Positions 43,810-52,807 are shown, counted from the stretch's first letter. The stretch: DNA of 64,000 nucleotides from Burkholderiales bacterium 8X (GCA_902506565.1 LR732703.1:3454256-3518255); one strand, 5' to 3'. Translations and numbers: made by a program. The notes: generated by a model not told the origin, from the letters alone.

Positions 43810-45566
43810 TGGCAACCATCGGCCGGCGTGCCTACGCCGAAATCTTCGGCCCCACCGTGGGCGACAGGGTCCGGCTTGCCGATACCGACCTCCTGATCGA
43901 GGTCGAGGAGGACTACACGCTGCGTGCCGGTGGCTATGGCGAGGAAGCCAAGTTCGGCGGCGGCAAGACCATCCGCGACGGCATGGCGCAATCGCAGCGA
44001 AGCCGTAGCCAAGGCGCGGTCGACACCGTGATGACCAATGCGCTGATCCTCGACCACTGGGGCGTGGTGAAGGCGGACATCGGCCTCTCGGGCGGGCGCA
44101 TCGTGGCGATCGGCAAGTCCGGCAACCCGGACACGCAGCCGGGCGTCGACATCGTGATCGGGCCCGGCACCGAGGTGATCAGCTGCGAAGGCAACATCGT
44201 CACCGCAGGCGGCATCGACAGCCACATCCATTTCATCTGCCCGCAGCAGATCGAGGAAGCGCTCTCTTCCGGTGTCACCACGATGCTCGGCGGCGGCACC
44301 GGCCCCGCCACCGGCACCTTCGCCACCACCGCCACGCCGGGCCCGTGGCATATCGAACGCATGCTGCAGGCGGCAGACGGCTTTCCGATGAACCTCGGCT
44401 TCCTCGGCAAGGGCAATGCCAGCCTGCCGGGCGCCCTCCACGAACAGATCGATGCCGGCGTGATCGGTCTCAAGCTGCACGAGGACTGGGGCACCACGCC
44501 GGCCGCCATCTCCAACTGCCTGGACGTGGCCGATGCCACCGACACGCAGGTGGCGATCCACAGCGACACGCTGAACGAATCCGGCTTCGTCGAGAACACC
44601 ATTGCCGCGGTGAACGGCCGCGCCATCTGCGCGTTCCACACTGAAGGGGCAGGCGGCGGCCATGCGCCGGACATCCTGCGGGTGGTCGGCGAGGCGAATT
44701 TCCTGCCCTCTTCCACCAACCCGACGATGCCCTACACGGTCAACACGCTCGACGAGCATGTCGACATGCTGATGGTGTGCCATCACCTCGACGCCAGCAT
44801 CGCCGAGGACCTTGCCTTTGCCGAAAGCCGCATCCGCAAGGAAACCATCGCGGCCGAGGACATCCTGCACGACCTGGGTGCCATCAGCATGTTCAGCTCG
44901 GACAGCCAGGCCATGGGCCGGGTCGGCGAGGTCATCCTTCGCTGCTGGCAGACGGCCCACAAGATGAAGGTGCAGCGCGGCTGGCTCTCGCCGGACGCCG
45001 CTTCGTCCGCCGGCGCAGGCACACAGGCCCAAGCGCAAAGCCGCAACGACAACTTCCGCGCCAAGCGTTATGTCGCCAAGTACACGATCAACCCGGCCAT
45101 CGCCCACGGCATCTCGCACGAGGTGGGCAGCATCGAAGTCGGCAAGTGGGCCGACCTGGTGGTCTGGAAGCCGGCCTTCTTCGGCGTCAAGCCGTTCACG
45201 ATCCTGAAGGGTGGGACGATTGCCATGGCCGCGATGGGCGACGCGAACGCGTCGATCCCGACGCCCCAGCCGGTGCACTACCGGCCGATGTTCGGCGCCT
45301 ACGGCGGCTCGCTCGCGAGGAGCTCGCTCACCTTCGTCTCGCAGGCCGGCTTGGCCAACGACATCGGCCAGCGCTACGGCCTGCAGAAGACGGTGAGTGC
45401 GATCCGCAACGTGCGCGGCATTCGCAAGCAGGACATGGTGCACAACGGCTACACGCCACGGATGGAGATCGATCCGCAAACCTACGCGGTGCGGGCCGAC
45501 GGCCAGCTGCTGACCTGCGACCCCGCCGTGACGCTGCCGCTGACGCAGCGCTACTTTCTGTTTTAG
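43809..45566 (+). CDS. ureC: Urease subunit alpha, catalytic
   Basis: The 585-residue protein carries the dinuclear nickel site: His139 and His141 in SHIHF, the carbamylated Lys222 in [17 protein letters not shown], the flap with CHHLD (residues 324-328), and [10 protein letters not shown] near the end of the barrel. All ligands I can check are present, so it should be active. It is about 15 residues longer than the usual 567-573, because of a low-complexity insertion ([15 protein letters not shown]) in the 390-410 region, of a kind I associate with Variovorax-like enzymes. Start overlaps ureB. Confidence 0.98.
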   Translation: MATIGRRAYAEIFGPTVGDRVRLADTDLLIEVEEDYTLRAGGYGEEAKFGGGKTIRDGMAQSQRSRSQGAVDTVMTNALILDHWGVVKADIGLSGGRIVAIGKSGNPDTQPGVDIVIGPGTEVISCEGNIVTAGGIDSHIHFICPQQIEEALSSGVTTMLGGGTGPATGTFATTATPGPWHIERMLQAADGFPMNLGFLGKGNASLPGALHEQIDAGVIGLKLHEDWGTTPAAISNCLDVADATDTQVAIHSDTLNESGFVENTIAAVNGRAICAFHTEGAGGGHAPDILRVVGEANFLPSSTNPTMPYTVNTLDEHVDMLMVCHHLDASIAEDLAFAESRIRKETIAAEDILHDLGAISMFSSDSQAMGRVGEVILRCWQTAHKMKVQRGWLSPDAASSAGAGTQAQAQSRNDNFRAKRYVAKYTINPAIAHGISHEVGSIEVGKWADLVVWKPAFFGVKPFTILKGGTIAMAAMGDANASIPTPQPVHYRPMFGAYGGSLARSSLTFVSQAGLANDIGQRYGLQKTVSAIRNVRGIRKQDMVHNGYTPRMEIDPQTYAVRADGQLLTCDPAVTLPLTQRYFLF

Positions 45567-45597
45567 ACATCGGCGGCGGCGCCAGCAGCGAAGGACA

Positions 45598-45623
45598 AGG
45601 CGGCTCTCGAGCTCGCCGCCTTC
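45598..45623 (+). terminator. Hairpin in the ureC-ureE gap
   Basis: AAGGCGGC (45598-45605) pairs with GCCGCCTT (45616-45623) around a 10-base loop. It lies 32 bases after the ureC stop in a 99-base gap, the largest in the operon. It may attenuate or process the transcript so that accessory genes are made in smaller amount. No T run follows. Confidence 0.4.
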
Positions 45624-45665
45624 TTGCCAGCTGACGACCACCGCGAAGCTCCAGGTTTTTCCAGC

Positions 45666-46304
45666 ATGCTCACAGTCAACAAGTCGATACCGGGTGGCGC
45701 GGGCCTCGCGCCAATCTTGCTGAAGCGCGCCGCAACGATCGAACTCGATTGGGACGTTCGGCAGAAAAGCCGCTTCGATGCAGAAGATTCGGCGGGCCGC
45801 CGGCTCGGCGTGTTCTTGCCCCGAGGCACGTCCGTGCGAGGCGGCGACGTGTTGATCGCCGAAGACGGATCGTTGATCAAAGTCATCGCGTCCCCGCAGG
45901 CCGTGCTGGTGATCACCCATTGCACGGCGCACGGCAGCCCCTTCGACCTGACGCGTGCCGCCTATCACCTCGGCAACCGACATGTCCCCATCGAACTCCA
46001 GCCGGACCACCTGAAAATCGAACCCGATCACGTGCTGGCCAGCATGCTGCGATCGATGCATCTGATCGTGCGCGAAGCGGAAGAAGCCTTCGAGCCGGAG
46101 GGCGGTGCGTACGGCGGACATGGGGCGCATGGTGGGCATGGGCATGGGCATGGGCATGGACACCGAGACGAGCACGAGCACGCTCCTACGCCCGCGCACG
46201 ACCACTCGCATGCGCATGACCACCCGCATGAGCACGAGCATGGGCACACGCACGGCCACACGCTGCCCCACGAACACGGCACGTCCGGCAGCAAGGATGT
46301 CTGA
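45666..46304 (+). CDS. ureE: Urease accessory protein UreE, nickel metallochaperone
   Basis: The start was set at ATG 45666, which gives 212 residues and places the UreE N-terminal domain (LTVNKSI, RFDAEDSAGRRLGVFLPRGT) in register. The C-terminal domain has HLGNRHVPIEL with the conserved His, then the variable tail from about residue 148, a run of His interspersed with Gly, Glu and Asp that should bind several Ni ions. UreE hands nickel to the UreDFG complex. It overlaps ureF by eight bases. The tail is long for the family. Confidence 0.94.
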   Translation: MLTVNKSIPGGAGLAPILLKRAATIELDWDVRQKSRFDAEDSAGRRLGVFLPRGTSVRGGDVLIAEDGSLIKVIASPQAVLVITHCTAHGSPFDLTRAAYHLGNRHVPIELQPDHLKIEPDHVLASMLRSMHLIVREAEEAFEPEGGAYGGHGAHGGHGHGHGHGHRDEHEHAPTPAHDHSHAHDHPHEHEHGHTHGHTLPHEHGTSGSKDV

Positions 46305-46986
46305 AACACCGGCTGCCGACTCCGCGGCGGCATTGCTGCAACTGATCTGGCTGGCCTCGCCCGCCTTGCCCATCGGCGGCTTCTCCTATTCCGAAGGCGT
46401 CGAGGCCGCGGTCGAATGGGCGGAGATCGACAACGAAGACGCCGCATCGAATTGGCTCTCCGACCAACTCGCCCTCGGCCTCGTTCGCGGCGACCTCGCG
46501 ATCGTCGCGAGTGCCGTGCAGGCATGGCGGGACGGCGACATGGCCCAGGTCGAGGCACTCAACCGCTGGGTGCATGCAACGCGCGAATCGGCCGAGTTCC
46601 GGCTCCAATCGCGCCAGATGGGCAAGTCATTGGTCGATTGGCTGAAGCTGCATCATCCCGACGCCGAGCGGACTTTCGAAGGCATGACGCCCGCCTACCC
46701 GATCGCCTTCGCCTTCGCGGCATCGAGAAGCGGCGCCTCCGTCCGAGACATCTGCCTGAGCCATGCCTTCGCCTGGGCCGAGAACATGGTCGGTGCGGCC
46801 GTCAAGGCGATTCCATTGGGCCAAAGCTCGGGCCAACGAATCCTTGCCAGATTGGCCCGCGAAATCCCGGAATCGGTCCACGCGGCCATGACCCTGGCGC
46901 CCGAAGATCGACAAGCCTTTTGTCCGATGCTCGCCATTTTTTCGGCGCGCCACGAAACCCAGTATTCCCGTCTATTCAGAAGTTGA
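46297..46986 (+). CDS. ureF: Urease accessory protein UreF
   Basis: The 229-residue protein has the UreF signatures: LQLIWLASPALPIGGFSYSEGVEAAVE near residue 14, given in parts, GDLAIVASAVQAWRDGD near residue 65, a TRESAEFRLQSRQMG helix, and a final FSARHETQYSRLFRS. UreF, a GTPase-activating-type scaffold, works with UreD and UreG in loading nickel into urease. The start overlaps ureE, so they are coupled. UreD, its direct partner, is not encoded in the window. Confidence 0.94.
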   Translation: MSETPAADSAAALLQLIWLASPALPIGGFSYSEGVEAAVEWAEIDNEDAASNWLSDQLALGLVRGDLAIVASAVQAWRDGDMAQVEALNRWVHATRESAEFRLQSRQMGKSLVDWLKLHHPDAERTFEGMTPAYPIAFAFAASRSGASVRDICLSHAFAWAENMVGAAVKAIPLGQSSGQRILARLAREIPESVHAAMTLAPEDRQAFCPMLAIFSARHETQYSRLFRS

Positions 46987-46992
46987 CATCCG

Positions 46993-47643
46993 ATGAGTTC
47001 CGCACTTCACCACATTGCGCACCGAACCAAGAAACTGCCGCCGCTTCGAGTCGGCATCGGCGGCCCGGTGGGCTCCGGCAAGACGACCCTGCTCGAGATG
47101 CTGTGCAAATCGATGCGCGACGAGTACGACCTGGTTGCCATCACGAACGACATCTACACCAAGGAAGACCAGCGCTTGCTGACCGAGGCCGGCGCGTTGC
47201 CGGCCGAGCGAATCATGGGAGTCGAGACCGGCGGATGCCCGCATACCGCCATTCGCGAAGATGCCTCCATCAACCTGGAGGCCATCGACCAGATGCTGGC
47301 CAAGTTTCCGGATGCGGACGTGGTCTTCGTCGAAAGCGGCGGCGACAACCTGGCGGCAACCTTCAGCCCCGAATTGAGCGATCTCACGATCTACGTCATC
47401 GATGTCGCAGCCGGAGAAAAAATTCCTCGAAAAGGCGGACCGGGCATTACCAAGAGCGACCTCTTCGTCATCAACAAGACCGACCTCGCTCCCTACGTGG
47501 GAGCCGACCTGAACGTGATGGAAGGCGACACCCGGCGCATGCGAAAACAGCGGCCATTCGTCATGACGAATCTGAAGACCCGATCCGGCTTGGCGGAAGT
47601 CCGATCCTTCATCGTCAAGCGAGGCATGCTCGAAAAGAACTGA
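46993..47643 (+). CDS. ureG: Urease accessory GTPase UreG
   Basis: The 216-residue protein has the P-loop [15 protein letters not shown] near residue 20, [27 protein letters not shown] with the metal-binding [16 protein letters not shown], and [13 protein letters not shown] (guanine specificity). It hydrolyses GTP to drive nickel insertion. It follows ureF after six bases and ends the operon. The gene is convergent with a DUF1266-like gene on the other strand (21-base gap). Confidence 0.97.
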   Translation: MSSALHHIAHRTKKLPPLRVGIGGPVGSGKTTLLEMLCKSMRDEYDLVAITNDIYTKEDQRLLTEAGALPAERIMGVETGGCPHTAIREDASINLEAIDQMLAKFPDADVVFVESGGDNLAATFSPELSDLTIYVIDVAAGEKIPRKGGPGITKSDLFVINKTDLAPYVGADLNVMEGDTRRMRKQRPFVMTNLKTRSGLAEVRSFIVKRGMLEKN

Positions 47644-47664
47644 ATACGAGCGAGCCTTTCAGCT

Positions 47665-48435
47665 TCAGCTTGCGACGTCGGCCCATTCGAGTTCGAGCGT
47701 GCTGCCGGACTCGATTCGCCGGTTGATGCGCTGCGGTGCTGATTGCGAGCTGCCGAATCGGATGGGCAGCTCGACATCCCATTTCGCAACCACGAAATGG
47801 CTTTGAAGCACGGGCTTCCAATCTGCCGCCACGAACGCATTGCGGCGGTTGCACATGGCCATTCCCAGAATGCCGGAGAGTGAAAAATCGGTCCATGAGG
47901 CATACCGGGCGGCCGCGATCGATTGAAGAAACTTCAATTGAATCCCGGCATCTTCCATGCCCAGATATCCCGCCGCCAATCCGAGCCGAACGAGAAATGC
48001 CGCTTTCTGGATGTCCCGGGCCATCGAAGTGAAATGCATGGCAGAAAGCTTCGTGGCCGGCGTTCGGCTTTCAAGCGCCTGCCGGAGCAGGCCGCAGATT
48101 CCTGAAAGGGATTCGACGGCATCCGGGTCGAGAACGCCATCTTCTTCCGATTCGAACCTGCTGTCGTATTCGAAGGCTCCGGCGAAGGCTTCATAGGCCT
48201 CGCTTTCCTCGAAGGTGGCTGCGCCGAGGTTTCTGGTCCTATCGGCCAGCACCTCTTCGAACGAGGTTTTGGACGAAACGTCCAGTCGGCGCGCCAGCAG
48301 ATGATGCACCTGGCTTGGCTTGAGCGAACTGCCCAATCGATCGAAGCGGTCGCCTTCCAAAAGGGACAGGTTGGCACTCAACAGGCATTGCTCGAGTTCG
48401 TTCCGCGGAAGGCTCGGATTCCACCGAAATCTCAT
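47665..48435 (-). CDS. DUF1266-like protein
   Basis: The start at 48435 gives 256 residues; a GTG at 48480 is an alternative, and neither has a clear ribosome binding site. The second half matches the pattern I know from DUF1266 proteins: a helix with RDIQKAAFLVRLGLAAGYLG, then SWTDFSLSGILG and a final segment with a WKPVLQSHF strand. DUF1266 proteins are of unknown function and often occur in accessory regions. The first third is rich in Leu and Glu. It is divergent from the TPR gene. Confidence 0.6.
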   Translation of the reverse strand: MRFRWNPSLPRNELEQCLLSANLSLLEGDRFDRLGSSLKPSQVHHLLARRLDVSSKTSFEEVLADRTRNLGAATFEESEAYEAFAGAFEYDSRFESEEDGVLDPDAVESLSGICGLLRQALESRTPATKLSAMHFTSMARDIQKAAFLVRLGLAAGYLGMEDAGIQLKFLQSIAAARYASWTDFSLSGILGMAMCNRRNAFVAADWKPVLQSHFVVAKWDVELPIRFGSSQSAPQRINRRIESGSTLELEWADVAS

Positions 48436-48500
48436 CGGCCGGAGTCGCCACGGCTGCCCAGCACCTTCTGCAAAGCGCACGAATCAATTATCTGAAAGGC

Positions 48501-49484
48501 TTGGTCCCGCAAGCCTTGGAGCTGTACCGGCGATCCGTAAAGATCAACTCCACACCCAAGGTGCTGCACGCCAACCTTGCCAAATCACTTCACGGGATCG
48601 CGGCCATCTATCTCGAAACCGGGCGCCTGAGCGATGCACGCGAACTGGCAATCAAGGTGCTGGAGGCGGCCGAACAGAGCGGTTTGCCTTTTGAATATGC
48701 CAGAGCTTTGTATTTGCAGAGCGAGATCGATGGCTTTGCGATGCCGGACGAAGGCGAACAGGCTGCATTCGAAAAACTGAGCTCGAGCAGGATGAGGCAG
48801 ACGCACGGCGGACGGTACTACGCCAGCCTGGCAGACGCCTACCGTTATTGGAACAAGAACGAACCGGTCCGGGCTCTGACGATCATGAAGGCGGCGCAAG
48901 TGTCCGGTATTTTCGTAAGGGCCCATTGGCTGAGCTCGGCCATCAGCATCGGCACCGGAATGGCCATTGCAACAGGAAACCACGATTTGGCTCGAAACTT
49001 CGTCGCCGAAATGGAAACCCACCACAATTTCTTTCGCGAAACGATTTACCAGGGAACTCCGGAATTCTACAAAGCCGCATTGGCGCATGTCTACGGAAGC
49101 CGCGCGGAAGCTTGGAATACCTTGCGAGCCATTCGTCATGTCGGCCCCGGCCCTGTGCAAACGCAGGTGTGCCTGGCGATTGCCTGGCTGGCTTGCGAAG
49201 ACCGCAATCTCGCAGATGCGGCCGCCTGGCTGACCAAAGTCGATTATCTGGTGCAAGAAAACCCGACGGCAATCATGGTGTTGGCACGCTACCAATACGA
49301 GACCGGAAATTGGCGTGCAGCAGTCGGCTTGCAGGAAAAGCTGCTGCAGGGCAACTGCAATGTTCGAACGAAGGCATTCGATGACTACCTCCATTCAGCC
49401 TATTTGCAAGCACTGACCTCGGGTGAGGCAATCGCCATTCGGCGGTTGCCTCATCTCGTGAGTTTGCTGCCTTTCGGACTTTAG
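48501..49484 (+). CDS. TPR-like protein, probably the 5'-truncated end of a MalT-type regulator
   Basis: The 327-residue frame from TTG 48501 has helical repeats of TPR type: SLHGIAAIYLETGRLSDARELAIKVLEAAEQSG near residue 30, given in parts, GRYYASLADAYRYWNKN, and a helix around LAIAWLACEDRN. This matches the TPR-rich region of MalT-family regulators. The frame stays open upstream to a stop at 48321 and still reads as protein (LLQSARINYLKGL), but it holds no ATG, GTG or TTG. A DNA-binding domain is missing, so the gene has probably lost its 5' end, or translation starts at a codon I cannot justify. Confidence 0.6.
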   Translation: MVPQALELYRRSVKINSTPKVLHANLAKSLHGIAAIYLETGRLSDARELAIKVLEAAEQSGLPFEYARALYLQSEIDGFAMPDEGEQAAFEKLSSSRMRQTHGGRYYASLADAYRYWNKNEPVRALTIMKAAQVSGIFVRAHWLSSAISIGTGMAIATGNHDLARNFVAEMETHHNFFRETIYQGTPEFYKAALAHVYGSRAEAWNTLRAIRHVGPGPVQTQVCLAIAWLACEDRNLADAAAWLTKVDYLVQENPTAIMVLARYQYETGNWRAAVGLQEKLLQGNCNVRTKAFDDYLHSAYLQALTSGEAIAIRRLPHLVSLLPFGL

Positions 49485-49489
49485 CCACC

Positions 49490-49870
49490 CTACCTGAAAG
49501 ACGTTCCGGCGGCAGGCGGCCAATTGTCCAACTTGGCGACAGGTGGGGAAATGGGCACCGCCGGCGCGGCGGCAACCATCGATCCGATCTTCAATGCGGC
49601 ATGGTAGTAACCCAGTTGGGCTGTATTGCGCGCTCCGAATTTTCGTCTCAGATTGTCACGGTGAGTTCTCACCGTGTGTTGGCTGATTCCGAGTATTTGC
49701 GCGATCACCTTTGCGGTAAAACCCCGCGCGATGAGATCGAGCACCTCGATTTCACGCGGTGTCAATAAGACCTTCAGCGGATCGTTGAAGTTGAGCGGAC
49801 TTTCGGGATATTTTTGATTGGCGTTGTGATTGACGGCCTGTGGTGGGCTGATGCGGATGGAACTGTTCAT
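49490..49870 (-). CDS. Short LuxR-family transcription regulator
   Basis: The 126-residue protein has a LuxR helix-turn-helix at residues about 38-95: LTPREIEVLDLIARGFTAKVIAQILGISQHTVRTHRDNL, given in parts (LTPREIEVLDLIARG, AKVIAQILGISQHTVRTH). There is no sensor domain, so it is a stand-alone DNA-binding protein, as in small regulators of accessory genes. AGGGGAG lies before the ATG. It is convergent with the TPR gene, and the two stops are five bases apart. Confidence 0.85.
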   Translation of the reverse strand: MNSSIRISPPQAVNHNANQKYPESPLNFNDPLKVLLTPREIEVLDLIARGFTAKVIAQILGISQHTVRTHRDNLRRKFGARNTAQLGYYHAALKIGSMVAAAPAVPISPPVAKLDNWPPAAGTSFR

Positions 49871-50432
49871 GGTGACTCCCCTGCGAAGAACTGTTTGGAT
49901 GTTGAATGCGTGACACGATCAGCCAAGTGACAGGTGGCGAATCGATGACACGGGAATGCGCTTCAAAAAGCTTGGGCCGAATATCTGGTGCTTGGTAACT
50001 CCTGCTCTTAGGTTGAACTCGAGCTTCGCCCTGATCTCTTGACCTGCATGGAACGCAGGCCATGGAACCCGGTGCGAAGTGCCTAAATCGGTGCTCGGAT
50101 GCAGTTTGCTGAGTTGGTCGATGCCGCACACCCACCGCACCGCGACCAAGCGTTGACCAATCAATGACCAGTTCGGAAAAAGCGTCTGCCAGCGTCGGTG
50201 CCGGCGTGCCGAGTACCCACTAAGTACCAACATTGCATGCAGCAGCTCGACACACCTTGGCAATGAGGAGCGGAACGTGGTGCGGAATTGGGAAGCGGCC
50301 TGAGGTGAGGCCTCGCGTGGCCGGCGAGCGGGACCGGCTAGCTGTGCTGACGTGCCGTGCGGATGTCGGCAGGTCGCAGGGGATCAGAGCCCAGGGCACC
50401 GACCGGCGGTGCCCCTTCAAAGCTATTCGAGC
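49871..50432. other. Gene-free region of 562 bases
   Basis: I see no convincing gene here on either strand: the longest frame (minus, 49919-50263) has no ribosome binding site and no similarity I can recognise. The region is GC-rich and holds a hairpin at 50394-50414 near the end of the yegP gene. It should contain the promoter of the LuxR-type gene. Confidence 0.5.
50394..50414 (-). terminator. Hairpin downstream of the YegP-like gene
   Basis: GGGCACCG (50394-50401) and CGGTGCCC (50407-50414) form a perfect 8-bp stem with a five-base loop. It lies 19 bases after the yegP-like stop. No T run follows, so it may be an RNA-stability hairpin rather than a terminator. Confidence 0.4.
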
Positions 50433-50762
50433 TCAGGTGTTGTCATTGGTCGGTGCGCCAGGCGCATTGGCCTTCACCCAGTTGATCCCGCTTTCCCGTG
50501 TAGAGGTCGACGAGTAGGTCTCGCTGACGCCGATGATCTCGCCATTGGCAGCCGTCAGCGTGAAGTACGGCGCCCCGTCCGCCGCAATCAGCCTCCGATA
50601 CCAGATGTCGTAGAGGGCGTTGACCTTGACCGAGGCGATGCCTCCCTGCGCATCCTGCTTTTGCGTATACCGCTCGCTGGTCAGCACGGGTTCGCCGTTG
50701 TTGCCCTTGAGATTGAACATGAATTGCGCGCCACTGCGCTTGAGGTCGAAATGAATAGGCAT
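50433..50762 (-). CDS. YegP/DUF1508-family protein
   Basis: The 109-residue protein is two copies of the roughly 50-residue DUF1508 repeat: FNLKGNNGEPVLTSERYTQK in the first and FTLTAANGEIIGVSETYSS in the second, each a three-stranded sheet and helix. YegP proteins are small, abundant proteins of unknown role. AGGAAAC precedes the ATG by about six bases. It stands alone in the accessory region. Length and repeat number are typical. Confidence 0.9.
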   Translation of the reverse strand: MPIHFDLKRSGAQFMFNLKGNNGEPVLTSERYTQKQDAQGGIASVKVNALYDIWYRRLIAADGAPYFTLTAANGEIIGVSETYSSTSTRESGINWVKANAPGAPTNDNT

Positions 50763-50914
50763 GTTTGTTTCCTAAGTTGATGACGTAACGTGAAGCAATG
50801 AATCGACGCCCGCAGCAAAGCAGCTGCGCGGAAGCGCAGCGATTGCCGGAGTGTTGGGAGCTTTCGCCCTTTGCGACCGCCTTCAGGCGTTCGCAATAGG
50901 GGAATGAGCCCGAT

Positions 50915-51055
50915 TCAGGGGGGAGTTCGTACCAAGATCGATGGCTTTCGATCGGCACTTTCTTGCTGCTTTCCGGCTTCTATCCCGGGATCGATCTTGC
51001 GAAACAAGCCACCTTTGTTGCCGGTGTTTGCACCGGACCTCATCCTCGCTGTCAT
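50915..51055 (-). CDS. 46-residue ORF with a strong ribosome binding site
   Basis: GGAGGAA lies six bases before ATG 51055, a near-perfect Shine-Dalgarno. The reading frame runs 46 residues to a TGA, with a basic N-terminus (MTARMRSGANTGNKGG) and FRKIDPGIEAGKQQ in the middle. It has no hydrophobic segment. It lies upstream of the YegP-like gene on the same strand with a 152-base gap. No homologue is known to me. It may be a small protein, or the RBS may be fortuitous. Confidence 0.45.
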   Translation of the reverse strand: MTARMRSGANTGNKGGLFRKIDPGIEAGKQQESADRKPSILVRTPP

Positions 51056-51110
51056 ATCGATTTCCTCCATGACCAGCTACTGACGCCCCGGTACGCAAAA
51101 CCCCGCAATG

Positions 51111-51230
51111 CCAAACTAGTTCGTTTGGGTTACGCTCATCGTTCCGAACGTGAGTTGGGAGCAGACTTCGCCGGGTATCGGTCGTCTGCCAAGGCCGCCT
51201 TGAGTTGCACCTCTTGGCGGCCTTTTTTTC
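51111..51230 (+). ncRNA. Candidate small RNA ending in an intrinsic terminator
   Basis: Three hairpins follow one another on the plus strand: CCAAAC/GTTTGG (51111-51128), GCAGAC/GTCTGC (51161-51189), and the terminator AAGGCCGCC (51191-51199)/GGCGGCCTT (51217-51225) with a T run to 51229. A smaller palindrome CGTTCCGAACG is at 51140-51150. No plus-strand gene ends just before the terminator, so it has no protein partner. The upstream limit is not defined, and no clear promoter was found. Confidence 0.45.
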
Positions 51231-51382
51231 GGTACTGGGTTTGAATCCAGTGGCGGCACTATATCTGTTACGAAGCTGGATCATGCGGAAATCGATACCG
51301 AGCTTTTGTTGCCGAACCAGGAGGTTGAAAGCCGATCAGGCAACGCGAAAACGGCTAGGCGTCTGCTCGCGGGTGATTCGAT

Positions 51383-51470
51383 TGGCGGAGAGTGTGAGAT
51401 TCGAACTCACGGACGGTTGCCCGTCGGCAGTTTTCAAGACTGCTGGTTTAAACCACTCACCCAACTCTCC
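51383..51470 (-). tRNA. tRNA-Ser(UGA)
   Basis: The minus strand reads GGAGAGTTGGGTGAGTGG in the acceptor/D region, an anticodon loop CTTGAAA with UGA, a long variable arm typical of class II tRNAs, TTCGAATC in the T arm, and the 3' CCA encoded. The acceptor ends GGAGAGT and ACTCTCC pair perfectly. It reads UCA and other UCN codons. The tRNA borders the accessory region at 47.6-51.4 kb, on its 3' side. Confidence 0.95.
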
Positions 51471-51538
51471 GTTCCGGCGTTGCACCGGTCGCGGCATTTT
51501 AGGCGCGTCGAGCAGGCTCGCCCCGACGCCCCGGCGAA

Positions 51539-52807
51539 TCAATCGCCCAGGAAAAGCTCTTGAAGATCGCTCAAGAAGTCGAAGCCCTTGTCCGTGGGCC
51601 AGGCGCCGGACAGATCGCGCGCGAGCAGCCCCTTTGCTTCCGCCTCCGACAGCGGCGATGCGATGGCGTTGATGCTCAAACCCGTGCGTTCGACGAAGTC
51701 GGTGAAGCGGAAGCCCTCCTTCAGGCGCAAAGCGTTCAGCATGAACTCGAAGGCAAGTTCGGACCGCCGGACCTCCGTGCTCTGCGCCACGGCCGCCGAA
51801 AGCTCGGCTTTTTCCATGTAGCGATTCGGCTCCTTGTATCGCACCTGCCGAACGACTCGATGGGCGAAGCTGATCTTGCTGTGGGCACCCGCACCGATAC
51901 CGAGGTAATCGCCGAACTGCCAGTAGTTCAGGTTATGCACGCAGCGATGCCCCGCTCGCGCGAACGCCGACACCTCGTAGCGCGCCATGCCCGCAGCGCC
52001 GGTTGCCTCGGCGATGCGGTCCAGCATCTGGTAGGCCAGGTCGTCCTCCGGCAAGGCCGGTGGGTACTTCGCGAAGAAGGTGTTGGGCTCGATCGTGAGG
52101 TGATAGATCGAAAGATGCGGCGGCGGCGTTGCGAGCGCCTGCGCAAGATCTTGCTCGAGGTCGGCCAGATCCTGCCCCGGCAACGCATACATCAGGTCGA
52201 TGTTGAAGGTATCGAAGCTGCTGCTCGCCTCCTCGATGGCAGCCCGCGCCTGCCGACCATCGTGCACCCGGCCGAGCGCCTCCAGATGCCGATCGTCGAA
52301 GCTCTGCACCCCGATCGAAAGCCGCGTCACGCCCGCCGCCCGAAAGCCCCTGAAGCGGTCGCGCTCGAAAGTGCCAGGGTTGGCCTCGAGCGTGATCTCG
52401 CAGTCGGGTACCAGCCGTACACGGGCGCGAACTTCGCTCAGCAGGCGGTCGATCGCCGCCGGCGAGAAAAGGCTCGGGGTTCCACCGCCGATGAAGATCG
52501 TCTGAATCGTCCGCCCCCAGATCAGCGGCAATGCGGCATCCAGGTCGCTCAGCAGCGCATCGACATAGCGGCGCTCGGGCAATTCACCGCCTTCGGCTCG
52601 GGCATGTGAATTGAAGTCGCAATACGGGCACTTCTTCAAGCACCAGGGCACATGGATGTAGAGCGACAAGGGCGGAAGCGCGCTCAGCTGCAAGGGACCC
52701 GGGCGCATCATGCGAGCGAGGTCGTTGGCCGATGCCGCCCCGGCGGACGAATCGGAGGAAGAAGGATCTTCCTCGTCCACCACCCGAATCGGAATGGAAC
52801 CGGTCAC
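51539..52807 (-). CDS. hemW: HemW, radical-SAM heme chaperone
   Basis: From GTG 52807, overlapping the rdgB stop as GTGA, the protein has 422 residues. The radical SAM cluster is CLKKCPYC (CxxxCxxC) in LYIHVPWCLKKCPYCDF near residue 50, followed by TIFIGGGTPSLF and LEANPGTFERDR. HemW lacks the coproporphyrinogen oxidase activity of HemN and delivers heme to proteins. A start at MMRPGPLQLSALPPLSL is also possible. HemW, rdgB and rph are adjacent, as in related genomes. Confidence 0.9.
   Translation of the reverse strand: MTGSIPIRVVDEEDPSSSDSSAGAASANDLARMMRPGPLQLSALPPLSLYIHVPWCLKKCPYCDFNSHARAEGGELPERRYVDALLSDLDAALPLIWGRTIQTIFIGGGTPSLFSPAAIDRLLSEVRARVRLVPDCEITLEANPGTFERDRFRGFRAAGVTRLSIGVQSFDDRHLEALGRVHDGRQARAAIEEASSSFDTFNIDLMYALPGQDLADLEQDLAQALATPPPHLSIYHLTIEPNTFFAKYPPALPEDDLAYQMLDRIAEATGAAGMARYEVSAFARAGHRCVHNLNYWQFGDYLGIGAGAHSKISFAHRVVRQVRYKEPNRYMEKAELSAAVAQSTEVRRSELAFEFMLNALRLKEGFRFTDFVERTGLSINAIASPLSEAEAKGLLARDLSGAWPTDKGFDFLSDLQELFLGD

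Noticed and set aside
49919..50263. Minus-strand frame of 114 codons upstream of the LuxR-type gene
   Set aside because: No ribosome binding site, no recognisable composition or motif; the sequence resembles non-coding DNA.
50963..51244. Plus-strand frame of 93 codons that overlaps the RNA candidate
   Set aside because: It runs through the terminator hairpin and has no ribosome binding site.
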